Shown here piece by piece: positions 1 through 11,304 of a stretch of DNA of 64,000 nt. The stretch spans positions 56,749,775 through 56,813,774 of the forward strand of contig OW121744.1 of NCBI GenBank assembly GCA_933228675.1, read 5' to 3'. The notes under the pieces were generated by a model. It worked only from the letters and a program-made list of their open reading frames with translations, was not told the DNA's origin and did not search any database. This DNA is from Stomorhina lunata (Eukaryota; Arthropoda; Insecta; Diptera; Rhiniidae). How positions within the stretch are numbered: position 1 is the stretch's first letter; each line of letters starts with the position of its first letter. The position numbers were made by a program, and so were the translations under genes.

Positions 1-589
1 GGACTCATCATTGTGAAAATGATAATAAAAACATAGTGATCGTTATGATGATTATCATTAGACAAAGTTACACTCACTCACTCACTCACGTTGACTCGTT
101 ATCATTCTCAATAACATAGAAAATGTCTGTTACGCGAAATAAAAACTAATTGCTTTGTTTTAGAGTTTATTGGCTTTTTATGGCATGAATATTATCTAAG
201 CATGTATGTACTTATAAGTAGAGATGCGCACGTGAGTGTTTATGGGATCACGATCACCTACACAATAATAATAGTTACACTGGGCTCGATTTTTACTTTT
301 TACCTACAAAAGGGAGAACCAGTGGATAAAGATAAATCGGGTATACTGAACTCAATGGTGGTAACCGTTTTTTTTAGGTTAGCTCTAGTTTCCGAGATAT
401 AGCTAGAGATATAGTTATTAAAAAAATTAATGAGGTTGCCCAATAAATATTCGCGTAACTCGAAAACTGTTTATTATCTTAAACTAAGTAAAAAAATCGA
501 AATTCGGCAACAAAATTATCTTTCAGGAACTAAATTTTTTAATCCGAGCAGGCGCACAGTGGTTTACTTACTTAAATGGCCTATAGTAA
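1..589. other. No gene recognised
   Basis: AT-rich non-coding sequence. The only sizeable frame (202-402, +) has no recognisable motif and no splice context, so I do not call it. It ends in the 3' tail of the LINE fragment that follows. Confidence 0.5.
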
Positions 590-997
590 CAACCTGTTAA
601 GGTCAAAGGCCGAGCATATTTTAGAATTCCATGCGCTTCTATCTGGTGCGCATATTCTCCAATTTCTTATTTATGACAAGTTTTGAAAGATTTTCTTCTA
701 CTTGGTCTTTCCATTGAAGTTTTGGGCGCCCTCTTCTACGAGTTCCCTCAGGATCATTATCAAACACTTTTCTTGCCGGAGTATTTGCATCCATTCGCAC
801 AACATGTCCTAGCCGCTGTTGCTTAATGCGTTTTACTATGTCTATGTCAGCGTATAACTCATACAGCTCATGATTCATTCGATGTCGATACTCATTGTTG
901 ACGTAGACTGGCCCAAATATTTTTCGTAGGATTTTCCTCTCAAACACTCCAAGGATAGCTTCATCTGCCTGTGCAAGTACCCATGATTCTGCACCAT
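590..997 (-). mobile_element. Non-LTR retrotransposon fragment, C-terminal end after the RT domain
   Basis: The minus-strand frame ending at 639 encodes the C-terminal tail typical of endonuclease-reverse-transcriptase LINEs of insects. It has a GAESW-type start, then FERKILRKIFGP, RLGHVVRMD, ARKVF and a GTRRRGRPKLQWKDQVEE stretch. The frame is open from about 985 to the stop at 639. The 3' tail (about 590-630, containing AAGGTCAAAGGCCGAGC) recurs at 5137 and 20588, so this is a dispersed family. The rest of the element is missing: upstream sequence is cut by the inserted repeat at 998. It is non-functional as it stands. Confidence 0.8.
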
Positions 998-2578
998 GTG
1001 GTTTACGAACGCTTTTTTTTTGGGAAAAATTACAAAGTAATGTTAAAAACTTATTTTAAATTTTTTTGGATTCAAATATCTCTTAAATTATAAGAGATAA
1101 GGTAGTACAGTGAGCATGTTTTTTCTTTCTTTTTTTAAGAAGTTTTCGAAAATGTACAAATCTCGGATAAAATTAGCGAAAGTTATACAAACCCAAAGGT
1201 TTTACATACCCGAGGTGGGCAACTTTGGCTCACTGTAGAGCCCACTGTGCTACAAACAGATACGTTCTTAAACATTGCCATAAAAGCCTAACACCTCTTC
1301 TAATAATGTTCCAAATTTTGTCATAATCCGTCTAGTAGTTTAGAAATTGCTTAGATAATACCACTGTGCACTATTAACTTTATATGCAAACATTACTCTC
1401 CAATACTCCAATATTCTGCGTAAAAATGCTATGGGAGGCAAAGTTTTCAGAGCTTTTAAAGATTATGCATTAAATCTTGATATACGTGTTAGATATCATT
1501 GGATCGGGAAAGACCAGGAGATAAAGATCAAGTAAAAATCTTTCTTAAGTGCGTTAACTTTTTTACACTATGTATCGAAAAACAAAAAAATTTATTTTTC
1601 TACGTTTTTAAGGAAAATAATTTCAATCTTTGATATTCTGTAGAAATGACATGGATTAAGGTATCACAATGAAATTTTGTAGTTATGTAGACCAATAAGA
1701 TCTAAAAAGCAATAGACTAAAAAAATTTCCATTTTTAACTGAAAAATTCCCCAATTCCCAACTCGGGAAAAATCAGTTTCAAAAAATGAGTTTTTTTACA
1801 AAAATGCCAACACAGACTCTATTTGCAGCTCGTTTCAGAAAAAACTTTTCTAATCAATAACAGATATATTAGAAAATATAAACATTATAATATTTTTCAA
1901 ATCGGTTCTTTTTTTTTACAAGTTGGCATTTTTTGGAGAGGGCATGTGCGAGGACCAAAAGTCCAATTGACAAGAAATTTATTTTATACGCATTCTCATT
2001 ATCTTTTCTTTTAAAAACTTTAAATATCTTCTTATGTTTCTTAAGAAAATATTTTTTTATTAGTGAAAACATACAGCTATATTTTAGGGAAAAACTCAAA
2101 AAATAGCGATATTTGTTTATGTTTAAACTTTGAATAATTTTAACTTTAAACGAAAGAAGATATCTATAGTCAACTTGCACAAAAATTATTTAGAATTTTA
2201 TTGAGAATTTAAGGAATATGCGTCCACCCGATCAAAAAACGCTTAAAAAATAGATAAAAAATAAACCTAAAAATTCCTTTTTACCCAAATATCTCGAAAG
2301 CCAAAGGAGATAACCTACACATGTAAGCATGTAGATATTCTTAAGGACAATTTAAATTTAAAATTTCTTTTCAATCCATCCATAAATGGATTTTTGGCGA
2401 ATTTTTAAAAAAGTCGAACAGCCGAGGTGACCAACTTTAAAGATCCATCAATTACTCCCCCGAACCCTCATGGACCATTGTTTTTGAAAATCAACTCGAA
2501 TGCTCCTTGACTACCACCGTGAAGAGTTTCATTCAAAAGTTACTGAAATATTTCCAAAAAAAAGCGTCCGTAAACCAC
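998..2578. mobile_element. Non-autonomous DNA element (repeat B, copy 1) with short inverted termini
   Basis: The left end GTGGTTTACGAACGC plus a T-run matches the reverse complement of the right end (GCGTCCGTAAACCAC at about 2564-2578) with one difference over about 15 bp. No transposase frame exists inside. The interior (for example 1185-1400 and 1560-1800) is repeated with moderate divergence at 20757-22176, and a piece recurs at 8120-8290. It interrupts a LINE fragment on its left. No clean target duplication is visible by eye, so superfamily is left open; a hAT-like end (CAGTGG read outward) is possible. Confidence 0.55.
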
Positions 2579-2864
2579 TGTGAGGCGATTTTGAAATAAA
2601 ATTTTTTATTTGCAAAAAAAAAAAAATATTTTTGAAAACGGAAATTTTTGTGATTTTTTTATTTCCAAAACGGATTAAAAAATTTAGTTCCTGAAAGACA
2701 TCATATTTTTTGGTTTTCTGGAGTATTTTATATATGAAAGCTACAGTCAAATATGGATCGATTCCTATAAAATTTGATATACTGACCAATAGTTGCATAA
2801 AACTTCCCTATTCCAAATTTAGTCGTCGTGCTATTACAATTATGTTCAGCATTAATGTGTTTCC
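2579..2864. other. No gene recognised
   Basis: AT-rich spacer between repeat B and the next Helentron-like relic. I see no coding sequence. Confidence 0.5.
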
Positions 2865-3708
2865 TGGGTAGGGTTATATGGGATCTCTAACTAAATGTGA
2901 ACCGATTTCGCCCGTTTTCAGTACACAACTTCTATAACATATCAAAAATACTTTTGTAAAATTTTGTCTCTCTAGCTTATGCAGTTAAGGAGCTATCGCG
3001 CTTTTATCTGACGGACAGACGGACATAAACCCCCTTTTTGTATTTTTGTGTTTCCGTAAATTTTTTATATGGGAGCTATGGTCAAATGGTGACTGATTGC
3101 GACAAAATGCACACTGGCTGGCATTGACAAAAGACTTCCTTGTGCTAAATTTAGTGGCCAAAGCTATTATAGTTTATCACTTATTAGCATTTAAGTGTAT
3201 TTTAGGTGAAATTTAGGCTGTTTCCGTAAGTTTTTTTTTGTATGGGAGCTATGGTTAAATGTGAACCGATTTGGATAAAATTAAATGCTGCCTAGTGCTT
3301 GTGTAAAACTTCTATATACCAAATTTTATCATCATAGCTGTTATAATTTGCCATTTATTAGCAAATAAGTGATTAGACTAGGCGAGGTTATATGGGAGCT
3401 ATGAGAAACGAAGAATATCTTTGTCAAGTTTCAGAGACCTAGCTTTATTCGTTTAGGCCCTATCGTGGTTTCAACAGACATACAGATGGTCGTCGCTCAA
3501 TCGTTTTGGAATTGCATAAGGATTCAGAATATATATCTCTTTTGAATTTTGAGCCAATATTAAAGAAATTACAAACGAATTGACAATCTTAGAAAGTGAT
3601 TCTAAGCCTATTGGTATACTAAAAGGTGGGTCTAATACAAATATTTCTATGCGTTACATACATCAGCACAAATTTATAAAACCCCTTTCACCTATGGTGG
3701 AACATGTT
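2865..3708 (+). mobile_element. Helentron/DINE-like repeat relic 1
   Basis: It carries the signature phrases of a family seen at least five times in this window: TATATGGGAGCTATGG, ACGGACAGACGGACAT, a phrase near 3610 (CCTATTGGTATACTAAAAGG), TTACATACATCAGCAC and an end at ACCCCTTTCACCTATGGTGG. The same order of phrases is found in reverse at 8985-9660 and forward at 16308-17372. Known INE-1/DINE-1 Helentrons of Drosophila have very similar organisation (degenerate GACGGACAGACGGACAT tract, terminal ACCC..GGGT hairpin). The family name is inferred from that resemblance. Confidence 0.6.
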
Positions 3709-4085
3709 TCGATTAGCGAAAAATATTTGATTTTTTAAATTTTTTAACATAAAACGGTTCAAGATATTTAGTAACGGGTTTCACAGTTTTATTTGGTAAA
3801 CTGTTGGCTTTATGTCAGTATTTTTGAAATAATATGGAATGCACCTTCGGTCAAATACTAAAATCAAGTCGAAGAGATAAATGGGTTTTTTATTTTTGAA
3901 ATGAAATAACTTAAAACCCATAACATTTATTATAGTAAAGCAAACATAATTTTTCTTTGTTTCTCTAAGCTTATTTCAAAATGCAAAAAATTAACCATAT
4001 TGAGCAATTCAAACCACTGTGCCACGCACGGTAGCAAATAAAATGTTGAATATGACTGTTTAAGGTTCAGGATATAATTTACATT
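3709..4085. other. No gene recognised
   Basis: AT-rich spacer. At about 4008-4030 a short CAAACCACTGTGCCACG stretch resembles the end of repeat B. The minus-strand frame 3930-4112 has no recognisable feature. Confidence 0.45.
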
Positions 4086-4089
4086 TTTG

Positions 4090-4095
4090 TTTATT
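4090..4095 (-). promoter_or_regulatory. Poly(A) signal of the small peptide gene
   Basis: AATAAA on the minus strand about 86 nt downstream of the stop codon of the 34-residue peptide frame. Confidence 0.45.
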
Positions 4096-4180
4096 AAATT
4101 GAATGTTTCCACTTCAAGTTCTCAAACATTTCATAATTTTAAAAGAACTAATAAATTAATTCCTTTCACATAATATTTAC

Positions 4181-4285
4181 TTATTCTGTTACACAAAATG
4201 GAGGATTTGTAAAACAAACATCAGCAGTAGCAAAAGCCAAACTACTAACGAGGGCCATAACAATAGCAGCAATAGAAAACTTCAT
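4181..4285 (-). CDS. Small secreted peptide, 34 residues, two cysteines
   Basis: Minus-strand ORF from ATG at 4285 to TAA at 4181, too short for usual ORF thresholds. The first about 21 residues form a clear signal peptide (MKFS start, hydrophobic AAIVMALVSSLAFA core, small residues ATA before the predicted cut). The mature part would be only about 13 residues, DVCFTNPPFCVTE, with two cysteines six residues apart around an NPP turn and an acidic C-terminus. A full transcription unit is visible: TATA box 4412-4419, a 60 nt 5' UTR intron (4293-4352) ending in a TTTTCAG acceptor just before the ATG, and AATAAA at 4090-4095. I do not recognise the family. Short cysteine-loop peptides of this size in flies include reproductive and immune peptides, but assignment is not justified. 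It sits among transposon relics. Confidence 0.6.
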   Translation of the reverse strand: MKFSIAAIVMALVSSLAFATADVCFTNPPFCVTE

Positions 4286-4292
4286 TATTAAA

Positions 4293-4352
4293 CTGAAAAT
4301 AAGAAAAATTTGAAAAAAAAATATTTTTTTTTTAATTTTTAAATTTTCTTAC
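4293..4352 (-). other. 5' UTR intron of the small peptide gene
   Basis: On the minus strand the donor AAAAG|GTAAG lies at 4352 and the acceptor TTATTTTCAG| ends at 4293, seven bases before the ATG. A length of about 60 nt is typical for a short fly intron. Confidence 0.6.
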
Positions 4353-4411
4353 CTTTTGAAAATTGTTTCGAAACGAAAGACAGTTTGTAAGATTTCTTGA
4401 AGTATTAAGCG

Positions 4412-4419
4412 TTTTTATA
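4412..4419 (-). promoter_or_regulatory. TATA box of the small peptide gene
   Basis: TATAAAAA on the minus strand, followed about 30 nt later by AT-rich leader sequence and then the short intron. It sits 127 nt upstream of the ATG. Confidence 0.55.
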
Positions 4420-4719
4420 GAAAATTTACCTTTTTTTAAATATTGGAAAATGAATTTTCTATTTTAATGATATTTATATTTTCTTGTCGTTCACGATTTT
4501 GCACTAAAAATTTTTTGGGAGTTTTAAAATTAATTTATTTTTTAATTAAGATTTTAAGACAAACTTTGTAATTACCTAAAGTCATGATAAGTGAAATCAT
4601 GTTTTGGGAAATATTAACTTTTTGCGCTAAGCAAATTAGCTATCTCTCATTTTCCGTAGCATTGTTATAACTCAAAAAACTTTTCTGTTGTTCCATGACT
4701 ATGTAATTAGTGTAACATA

Positions 4720-5465
4720 TCGAGGGTTTATATTCAAATAGTGCTATCTACAAATTTACAAATTTACAGGAGAGCGAAAAAACTGTTTTTGTCATTAACT
4801 ATAAGAGTAATAAATTAACTTTGTTTTACAATACCATACGAATTGGGGCTAAGATTTTGTACAAATTAAGTTTTTTAATTAACTCGTTATATTTGCGCTT
4901 CTATAGTAGATAGCACTTTTTACGAGTTAAAATTGTATCGTTTCAAGTACTAAAGCAAGTAGATAGCATTATTTTAACAACGAAAAAATAAAGTATAATG
5001 AAAATTGAGACTTTTATCAAAATATCACGAATTTTAATTAGAATAATAAGTTTTTTGAATAAAACAAGATTTATTATAATTATATTAATATAATTCAAGG
5101 CATTATCTTCCTTATATGACCTTTATTTACAATCTGTTAAGGTCAAAGGCCGAGCATATTTTAGAAACCCATAATTACAGTACGTTGTAGGGAATTGTGG
5201 TCCATTTTGTTAGTTTATCACTAATTACAATGTATATTTTATAACAATTGTTATTATTTCCACAAATATTTTTAATGTAGATAGCACTATTTTTTGATTA
5301 TGGGTAGATAGCACAAATACAATTTATATAAAAAAAAATGTTTTAGAATTATTTTTCTTTCTTTAAATTTATATGACATATGACAGATAAGCCAAGGAAC
5401 GCATTTCTATTAAAAACCATTTTGGTCGAAAATGTAGATAGCACTTTTTGAATATAAAGCGTCGA
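4720..5465. mobile_element. MITE with 32 bp inverted termini, flanked by TA (Tc1/mariner-type)
   Basis: The left end reads TCGAGGGTTTATATTCAAAT then AGTGCTATCTACA. The right end is its inverse with three mismatches. Both ends are flanked by TA (4718-4719 and 5466-5467), as expected for Tc1/mariner target duplication. No transposase is encoded. The motif GTAGATAGCA recurs inside at about 4907, 4959, 5278, 5304 and 5435, like subterminal transposase-binding repeats. A LINE-tail fragment lies inside at 5105-5165. Confidence 0.65.
5105..5165. repeat. Dispersed LINE-tail fragment inside the MITE
   Basis: About 60 bp resembling the repeat tails at 570-630 and 20555-20610. The shared core is AAGGTCAAAGGCCGAGC. 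Confidence 0.6.
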
Positions 5466-5825
5466 TATCCAAAGCTTACTTCACTATATTCATCAAAATG
5501 TCCTACAAATCCGGTCGCCAAAGCATAGAAGCCACAATATCTCGAAAACTGGCCATAGGATTTACAAAAATTTGCCAGCGAGTTGCTTCAATTTAAATCT
5601 GAAAATTAAATAAAGTATTTAAAATGTGCTATTCAAGTTAAACAAAATTTGTGTGCTTTTATTTGAGTATTTTTCATTTTTAAGTTATGTTTCGAAAACT
5701 ATCAAATTTTGAGAATTTTTTATTTGATATTAAAAGCTATAAATAGCACTAAAATTAAATAAAAACGCTATTTTTATTTTCTACAAAGATATAGGAGATA
5801 AAATTTCAATGTGTACGTATTAAAT

Positions 5826-8110
5826 TATAAAATTTATCTGGCTTCGATGCCCTTTCCGATTTAATTTCGAAGATCCTCGAGAGTTGTCCGAGCAATGAAA
5901 TCGCTATTGTTGGTGGTTTCAATGTTCACAACTGGCTTTGTCATTCAACTTCTTCTTCATTTCTGAAGGCCAATATTTTGAGTTATTCGCCTCGCATAAT
6001 CACCTTGCACAACTGGTGAATAAATCAACACATATTTCATGTGTTGATGGGCACCAACGAAACATCCTTGACCTTTTCCTTACTTCACACCCTGACAAGT
6101 ATGAAAGTTTCGGAAACTCCGATCATTGTACCATTTTCGCTTCTTTTTCGCTCTCCTCACTTTACAGCTTTTCACAAACAGCCACGAAACGTTCAAGTTT
6201 TCTATATGAAAAAGGTCACTGGGCAGAATTTAATAGGCATTTTAACTTGGAATTGTGTTTACTAGACAGTAATGTCAATGCCTCGGCGGAAGTAGTTTCT
6301 AATGTTATTAGACTGGGAATGAAAATGTTTATCCCAGTAAAAAATATTTCGATTAAACCAGACGTGCAAACAAGGAGTCAGATCCCGAGAGGAAGCTTTC
6401 AGTAAAGAATGGTCAAACGTTCACTGACCCGGTTGATAAAGCAAACCTTTTAGCAAAATTTTTGCAAGTTATTCCCGCTTGCCGGAAAGCACTCAACCCC
6501 CGACTGAGCTCGAAAGAGTATCTGTAACTATGTCAAATATACTCTTTCGCGCAAGTGCTGTAAAAAGAGTTTTGGCGGATCTCAACATAAAAGGTCTTTA
6601 AGGCCAGATGGTTTTGAAGCAGCGCTGTTCGACGCTTTCGCTTCCATTACCTAACCTTTTCAGCACTTTGTACCATGCTGGTAAATTTCCACGGTGTTGG
6701 AAGGTTGCTAATGTAACGCCAATGTCTAAAAAGGGTAACCCTGCCAACCTTAAAAATTAACGCCCAATAGCAATTTGTTCTGCAGAGTATGGTAACCACC
6801 ATCTTGTTAAATATCTGGAATCTAACAACCTACTTAGCGACCGTCTGTATGGATTTCGTAGGGGACGCTCTACGGGAGACCTGCTAACCTTCCTTTCGAA
6901 AAAATTGTGTCATTTAATACACCGTTTTGGCGAAAGTAAAGTTGTGGCCCTGGATATTTCCAAGGTGTTTGATAGAGGGTGGCACGGAGCACTTATATCA
7001 AAACTTATTGCTTTTGGTGTCGGTAATAACTTCTCTCGATTTATATCGAGCTTCTTCAAAAATCGCACTATAAAAGTTGTTGTAGATGGGATCTCATCAA
7101 ATGACTTCAAGCTAAATTCAAGGGTACCACAAGGCTCCGTTCTTTTACCTACTCTATTTCTTATCTTTATAAATGACCTTCTACGTCAAACTTCCAATTC
7201 TATCTACTCTTTTGCAGATGATATTAATATTTGTCATTCGTATGCATTCAATCATTGACCAAACATTTTAGAGATTGGCACTATAAGGCAAAACATAAAT
7301 GAATTATTAAATCGCGATTTAGAAACAGTTTCAGAATGGGGTCGTGCGAATAGAGTGAATTTTAATGCGCGGAAAACTCAATGTTGTATGCTTACGCATA
7401 AACGCACGGCGGATCATGTTACTTCATCTGTATCAATAATGGGTGGTGAAAATATCGAGAAATCAGATACTCTTGATGTTCTGGGCATGAGAATTCAATG
7501 TGATGTTCGTTGGACTGACCACATTTTTCAAGTGTTGAAAGAAGCATTCAAGTGTCTTAAACTTCACTCTTCACTCCATCTGATCTCCTTACTATTTACA
7601 CAACTTAAATATATCCAACCGAAATTAGACTCATGTATGGGCCGTTGCTTCAATGTCTAATTTGGAGCTTCTCGACCGAGTACAGGAGAGAGCGAAAGTA
7701 CTCATCGGTGACAGTAGGGTATCCAACACCGTCGCTATCTGGGTTGCGTCACACTGTTCTATCGTTATTACTTTGGAATGTACTCTAATGAAATCAGGGA
7801 ACTCCTTCCCAATACTAGAACGTTCTTACGCAATACACGTCATTCTGTTAGAACTCATCCCTTCGTAGTAGATTGGCCAGAAGACAGAGCAAAACACTAC
7901 AGAAAAAATTCGTTCTTTAGCCGCACAGTTCGTATGTCGAATTTGCTTCCCGCAGAAGTTTTTCCACTCAGTTGCAAATATAGGAAAGTTCAAATCAAAT
8001 GTCCACACTACTCCACCTATCGCCCCTTCCATAACCTATTTTCCTAGTTCCAACACAATGCATCGCATAAGTAGCGGTCATTCCCTTATTGCTGGTCTAC
8101 ATAAAAAAAT
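5826..8110 (+). mobile_element. Degenerate jockey/CR1-like non-LTR retrotransposon
   Basis: A broken plus-strand element. An endonuclease remnant spans about 5845-6200 (AIVGGFNVHN, then NILDLFLTSHPD and GNSDHC, the last being the conserved Ser-Asp-His of APE-type endonucleases). A reverse transcriptase remnant spans about 6550-7260 (VALDISKVFD, SRVPQGSVL, and a FADD catalytic box near 7215). A thumb and C-terminal tail spans about 7340-8047, ending in a YRKVQIKCP-type stretch. At least five frameshifts or stops separate the pieces, so no full ORF2 remains, and no ORF1 is visible. The RT box is intact locally. Clade assignment (jockey superfamily) is by overall look only. Confidence 0.85.
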
Positions 8111-8119
8111 CTTTCGGAT

Positions 8120-8290
8120 CGCACCAAATTGACTTTGGTCCAGTGTAGAGCCCACTGTGCTACCGATAGATGCGTCCTTTAACATTGCCTAAAAGCTTAG
8201 CTTCTGATATTTCAAATTTCATCAAAATCCGTATAGAAGTTTAGAAACTTAATACAAAAAAACCACATTCGAACCACTGTGCAGTGCAAT
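8120..8290. repeat. Fragment of repeat B
   Basis: GTAGAGCCCACTGTGCTACCG and the following about 100 bp match 1235-1360 and 20860-20950 with scattered differences. It ends in GAACCACTGTGCAGTGC. Confidence 0.6.
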
Positions 8291-8984
8291 CAAAGTAATT
8301 ATAAATATGATAACATATAATTTTATTTAAAAAAAAATCAATTTCCAATTTTAACTTGCAACAAAATGCAACCACAATAATATTTTAAACTGTTAAAGAA
8401 ATTTCAAATAATGATAAATTTGAAAGTAGGAACTTGCCTCATTTTAATTTATTAAATTTTTACATTTTAGTTGAGCTTAAAAGCCATCATTATAACCGTA
8501 ATTGAACTTTGCAATAAATAATCGTTATAAATATAATAATTAATTGATTGATTATTGGCTTAAGTATTTTAATTGTTGAGGTGTATATTTTATGGTTTTA
8601 ATAAATTTATTATGACAGTTTTACGGGTTTTATTGACTATCATAATTTTTATTTGGATAATTATTATATTTCCGTTTCATCTTGATAAAAATTAAGAGGA
8701 GTGTTTTCTTAATTTTTATAGTCATAATTTAATGTTTTTTTACTTTTGAAATGCACCTACACATGAATGCACTTAATACTTGAATGAAAAAATAACATCC
8801 CACAAAATAACATATAAGAAGATCTAAATATTAAGAAATGTTTAAATAATTGTTATTAAAGTTTTTTGCATAAAATTCGTTTAATGACTTAATATTAAGT
8901 TTATATGCATATTTACACACCCCAAAATAACTATATGGTAATGTTACTACAACTTTAAAAGGAGAGATATGATGGGAGGTACAC
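8291..8984. other. No gene recognised
   Basis: Very AT-rich sequence with no coding frame, no recognisable repeat end and no RNA gene that I can see. Confidence 0.5.
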
Positions 8985-9660
8985 CATAGGTGGAAAGGGT
9001 ATTATAAGTTTGTGCTGATGTATGTAATATTTGTCCATCTTTAAGTATACCATTAGGCTTAGAATGACTTTCTGAGTCGATTTAGCGATGTCAGTCCGTC
9101 TACCCGTCTGGCTGGCTGGACCTCCATGTAAACCATGTAATCAAAGTACAGGTCGCAATTCTTAAGATAATTTGATGAAATTTGCCACAGATCATTTTTT
9201 TAATAGTGGGGTAGCTCCCATAGGTCCCACTTCCCGGAAATGATATATTTGACACAAATATCAATATTTTTTTATGCAATTTAAAACAAATACTGCTTAT
9301 GTAAACTTAAATCACTACACCATTTCGTTGAAATAGGTTGACATTTGACTATAGCTCCCATACAAACTCTTCTATCAAAACGCACTAAATGAGACAAAAA
9401 TCACTAAAACGGTCCTAAATCTAAAGATTTTTTGCACACATAATTTTTGTAACAACTGTAAACAATGTGCCAAATTTCGAGATAATCGGTCCACATTTGA
9501 CCCTAGCTCTCATATAAGTGAAAATTGAGAAAAAAAATTGATGGCAAAATTTAGCAAATATTTGTCTTTATACAGGAAAATTAACACCTTTGACCTTAGT
9601 GGTGAAGGGTATCGTATGGTCGGGCTTGACCGACTACAGCACTTTCTTACTTGTTTTGGG
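8985..9660 (-). mobile_element. Helentron/DINE-like repeat relic 2
   Basis: This is the reverse complement of the family at 16308-17372, with matching phrases in the same order: an ACCATAGGTGGAAAGGGTAT end, TGCTGATGTATGTAA, GAGTCGATTTAGCGATGTC, GTCTGGCTGGCTGGAC, and at the other end GACCTTAGTGGTGAAGGGTA then GGTCGGGCTTGACCGAC. This copy is uninterrupted where the 16308 copy carries a small insertion. It has no coding capacity. Confidence 0.65.
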
Positions 9661-9799
9661 TAAATTTGTCTACATAAGCCGTCAAGGAGATGAAATTCGC
9701 AAAAAAAAACCCTATGACTCAAAAAGCGTTTAAACGATTTTTGAAATACTACATCAAAAGAAATCTTATTATATAATAATTATTATACTAATAATACTA

Positions 9800-10494
9800 C
9801 ACTCAGAATATTATGTAAGTAAAATTAACTTAAAATGTAATTTGAATTGAATGAATATTCATTTAAAAACCGGTCAACTGATTTTTCATTCAAATTCAAT
9901 AAATATTTCATTTAAATTTAACTGACAAATATTTAAACTACATTTTCAGTTTTAAAAACGGAGTATTCAGTTGTTTTCAAAAAAATTACTGACAAAAATT
10001 TAAACTACATTTTTAGTATAAAAAACGGAAATTTTCGTTTATTTTTAAAAAATTGAATGGTAAAAAACTACGTAAAATTTCCGTAAAACGGACAATTTTC
10101 ATTTGTTTTGTGATTATACCCTTTAAGGCATCAAAAAACCAAACAGACAAAACAAAGTTTGTTGTTTGCTTAGGCCATACTCCGTGATAGGTGGCCAGTA
10201 TTATAAAAAGTTTCTTCAGTAAGCAAACCTACGATACTTAAGGAAAACCAATAATTAAACAAATACGAATTATATTTGATACAATAATTGAAAAAATTTA
10301 TAAAAACTAAACAACTGATATTTTCAAATGTTACGGATTTTCAGTATTTTTTTGTATGTTGTTTTTTAAACAAATGTATAAATATGTTAAAAATCAATTT
10401 TCATATAAATTTAAATGAATATTCATTTGAAAACAACATAACCGAAAATTTCCTAAACAACATACAATCAGTTACTGTAATAATTTCCTGAGTG
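9800..10494. mobile_element. MITE with CACTCAG termini and 8 bp target duplication
   Basis: The termini are CACTCAG (9800) and CTGAGTG (10494), with further imperfect inversion inside. The flanks are a perfect 8 bp direct repeat, TAATACTA, at 9792-9799 and 10495-10502. An 8 bp duplication is typical of hAT and P superfamily transposition. Subterminal palindromic AATGAATATTCATT occurs near both ends (about 9850 and 10415), and AAAAACGG motifs recur in the left half. No transposase is encoded. Confidence 0.7.
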
Positions 10495-10502
10495 TAATAC
10501 TA

Positions 10503-11302
10503 CTTGGTTACTACGCCCGACCTTGAACGCTGCCTCTCCGGATCTGAGTGTGTGTCATTTTCAGCAAAACTATTTTAAAATCTCAATTATTACCTTGACA
10601 TAAAGATTTTTTTTCATCTAAATTAATTCCTCTTTAATCTGCTAATAGATCATTAACAAAATGTCTATCACCTACGATTATTCTTTTAATAAATTAAGGC
10701 CTGAATATCAAAGGTGCGTTCTCATATGTTCAGATACAAATATGGCATTACGATAACAATTATAAACAATTATGTAATTGACAAATTTAATTAACCATTC
10801 GCAATATTTAATAAACCGGCTACACTTGACATTAATGAACACACAAATCTATTAACAATTGAACTTTCGAAAATTAAAAAAAAATTCTTGATTTATGTCA
10901 TAGACGTTCAACGACCATTTCTGCTGTAAAATTATACGCAGTTACAAAAAACAAACACCGGAAATTTGCGCCTTTAAAAAACGAAATAAAAAAAAGAATT
11001 TTTAAACAAATATAGAATAAAAGATTTAATTGTATGCAGGTTGTTTTAATACAAAACTATAAATGGATAGGTATAAATACTTATTCATAAATAAACTCTT
11101 CTTTAAACACAGAAGCACAAACTGAAAATAATAACCGTTGTTCGTTCATATTTAAATTATTTATTGATTTTTCTTTTATTATATTGTTTTTACTTACAAA
11201 TAAAAGAAGAAAGAAGAAAATATTCTTTAATAAATAGCGTTAAAACAATATAAACTAATCGTAAATCATGAATTCCTTATATTGAACCTTATATTGTACT
11301 AA
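10503..11302. other. No gene recognised; isolated TATA-like site
   Basis: AT-rich sequence. GGTATAAATAC at about 11070 followed by ordinary leader-like sequence resembles a core promoter, but no coding frame follows before the transposon at 11305. Confidence 0.35.
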
Positions 11303-11304
11303 TA

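Noticed and set aside
5500..5600. MSYKSGRQSIEATISRKLAI-type short frame as a small gene
   Set aside because: No signal peptide, no promoter or poly(A) context, and it lies between two mobile elements.
11060..11160. Promoter of an unseen gene at a TATA-like site
   Set aside because: No coding frame or splice signals follow before the transposon at 11305, so it is left only as a note.
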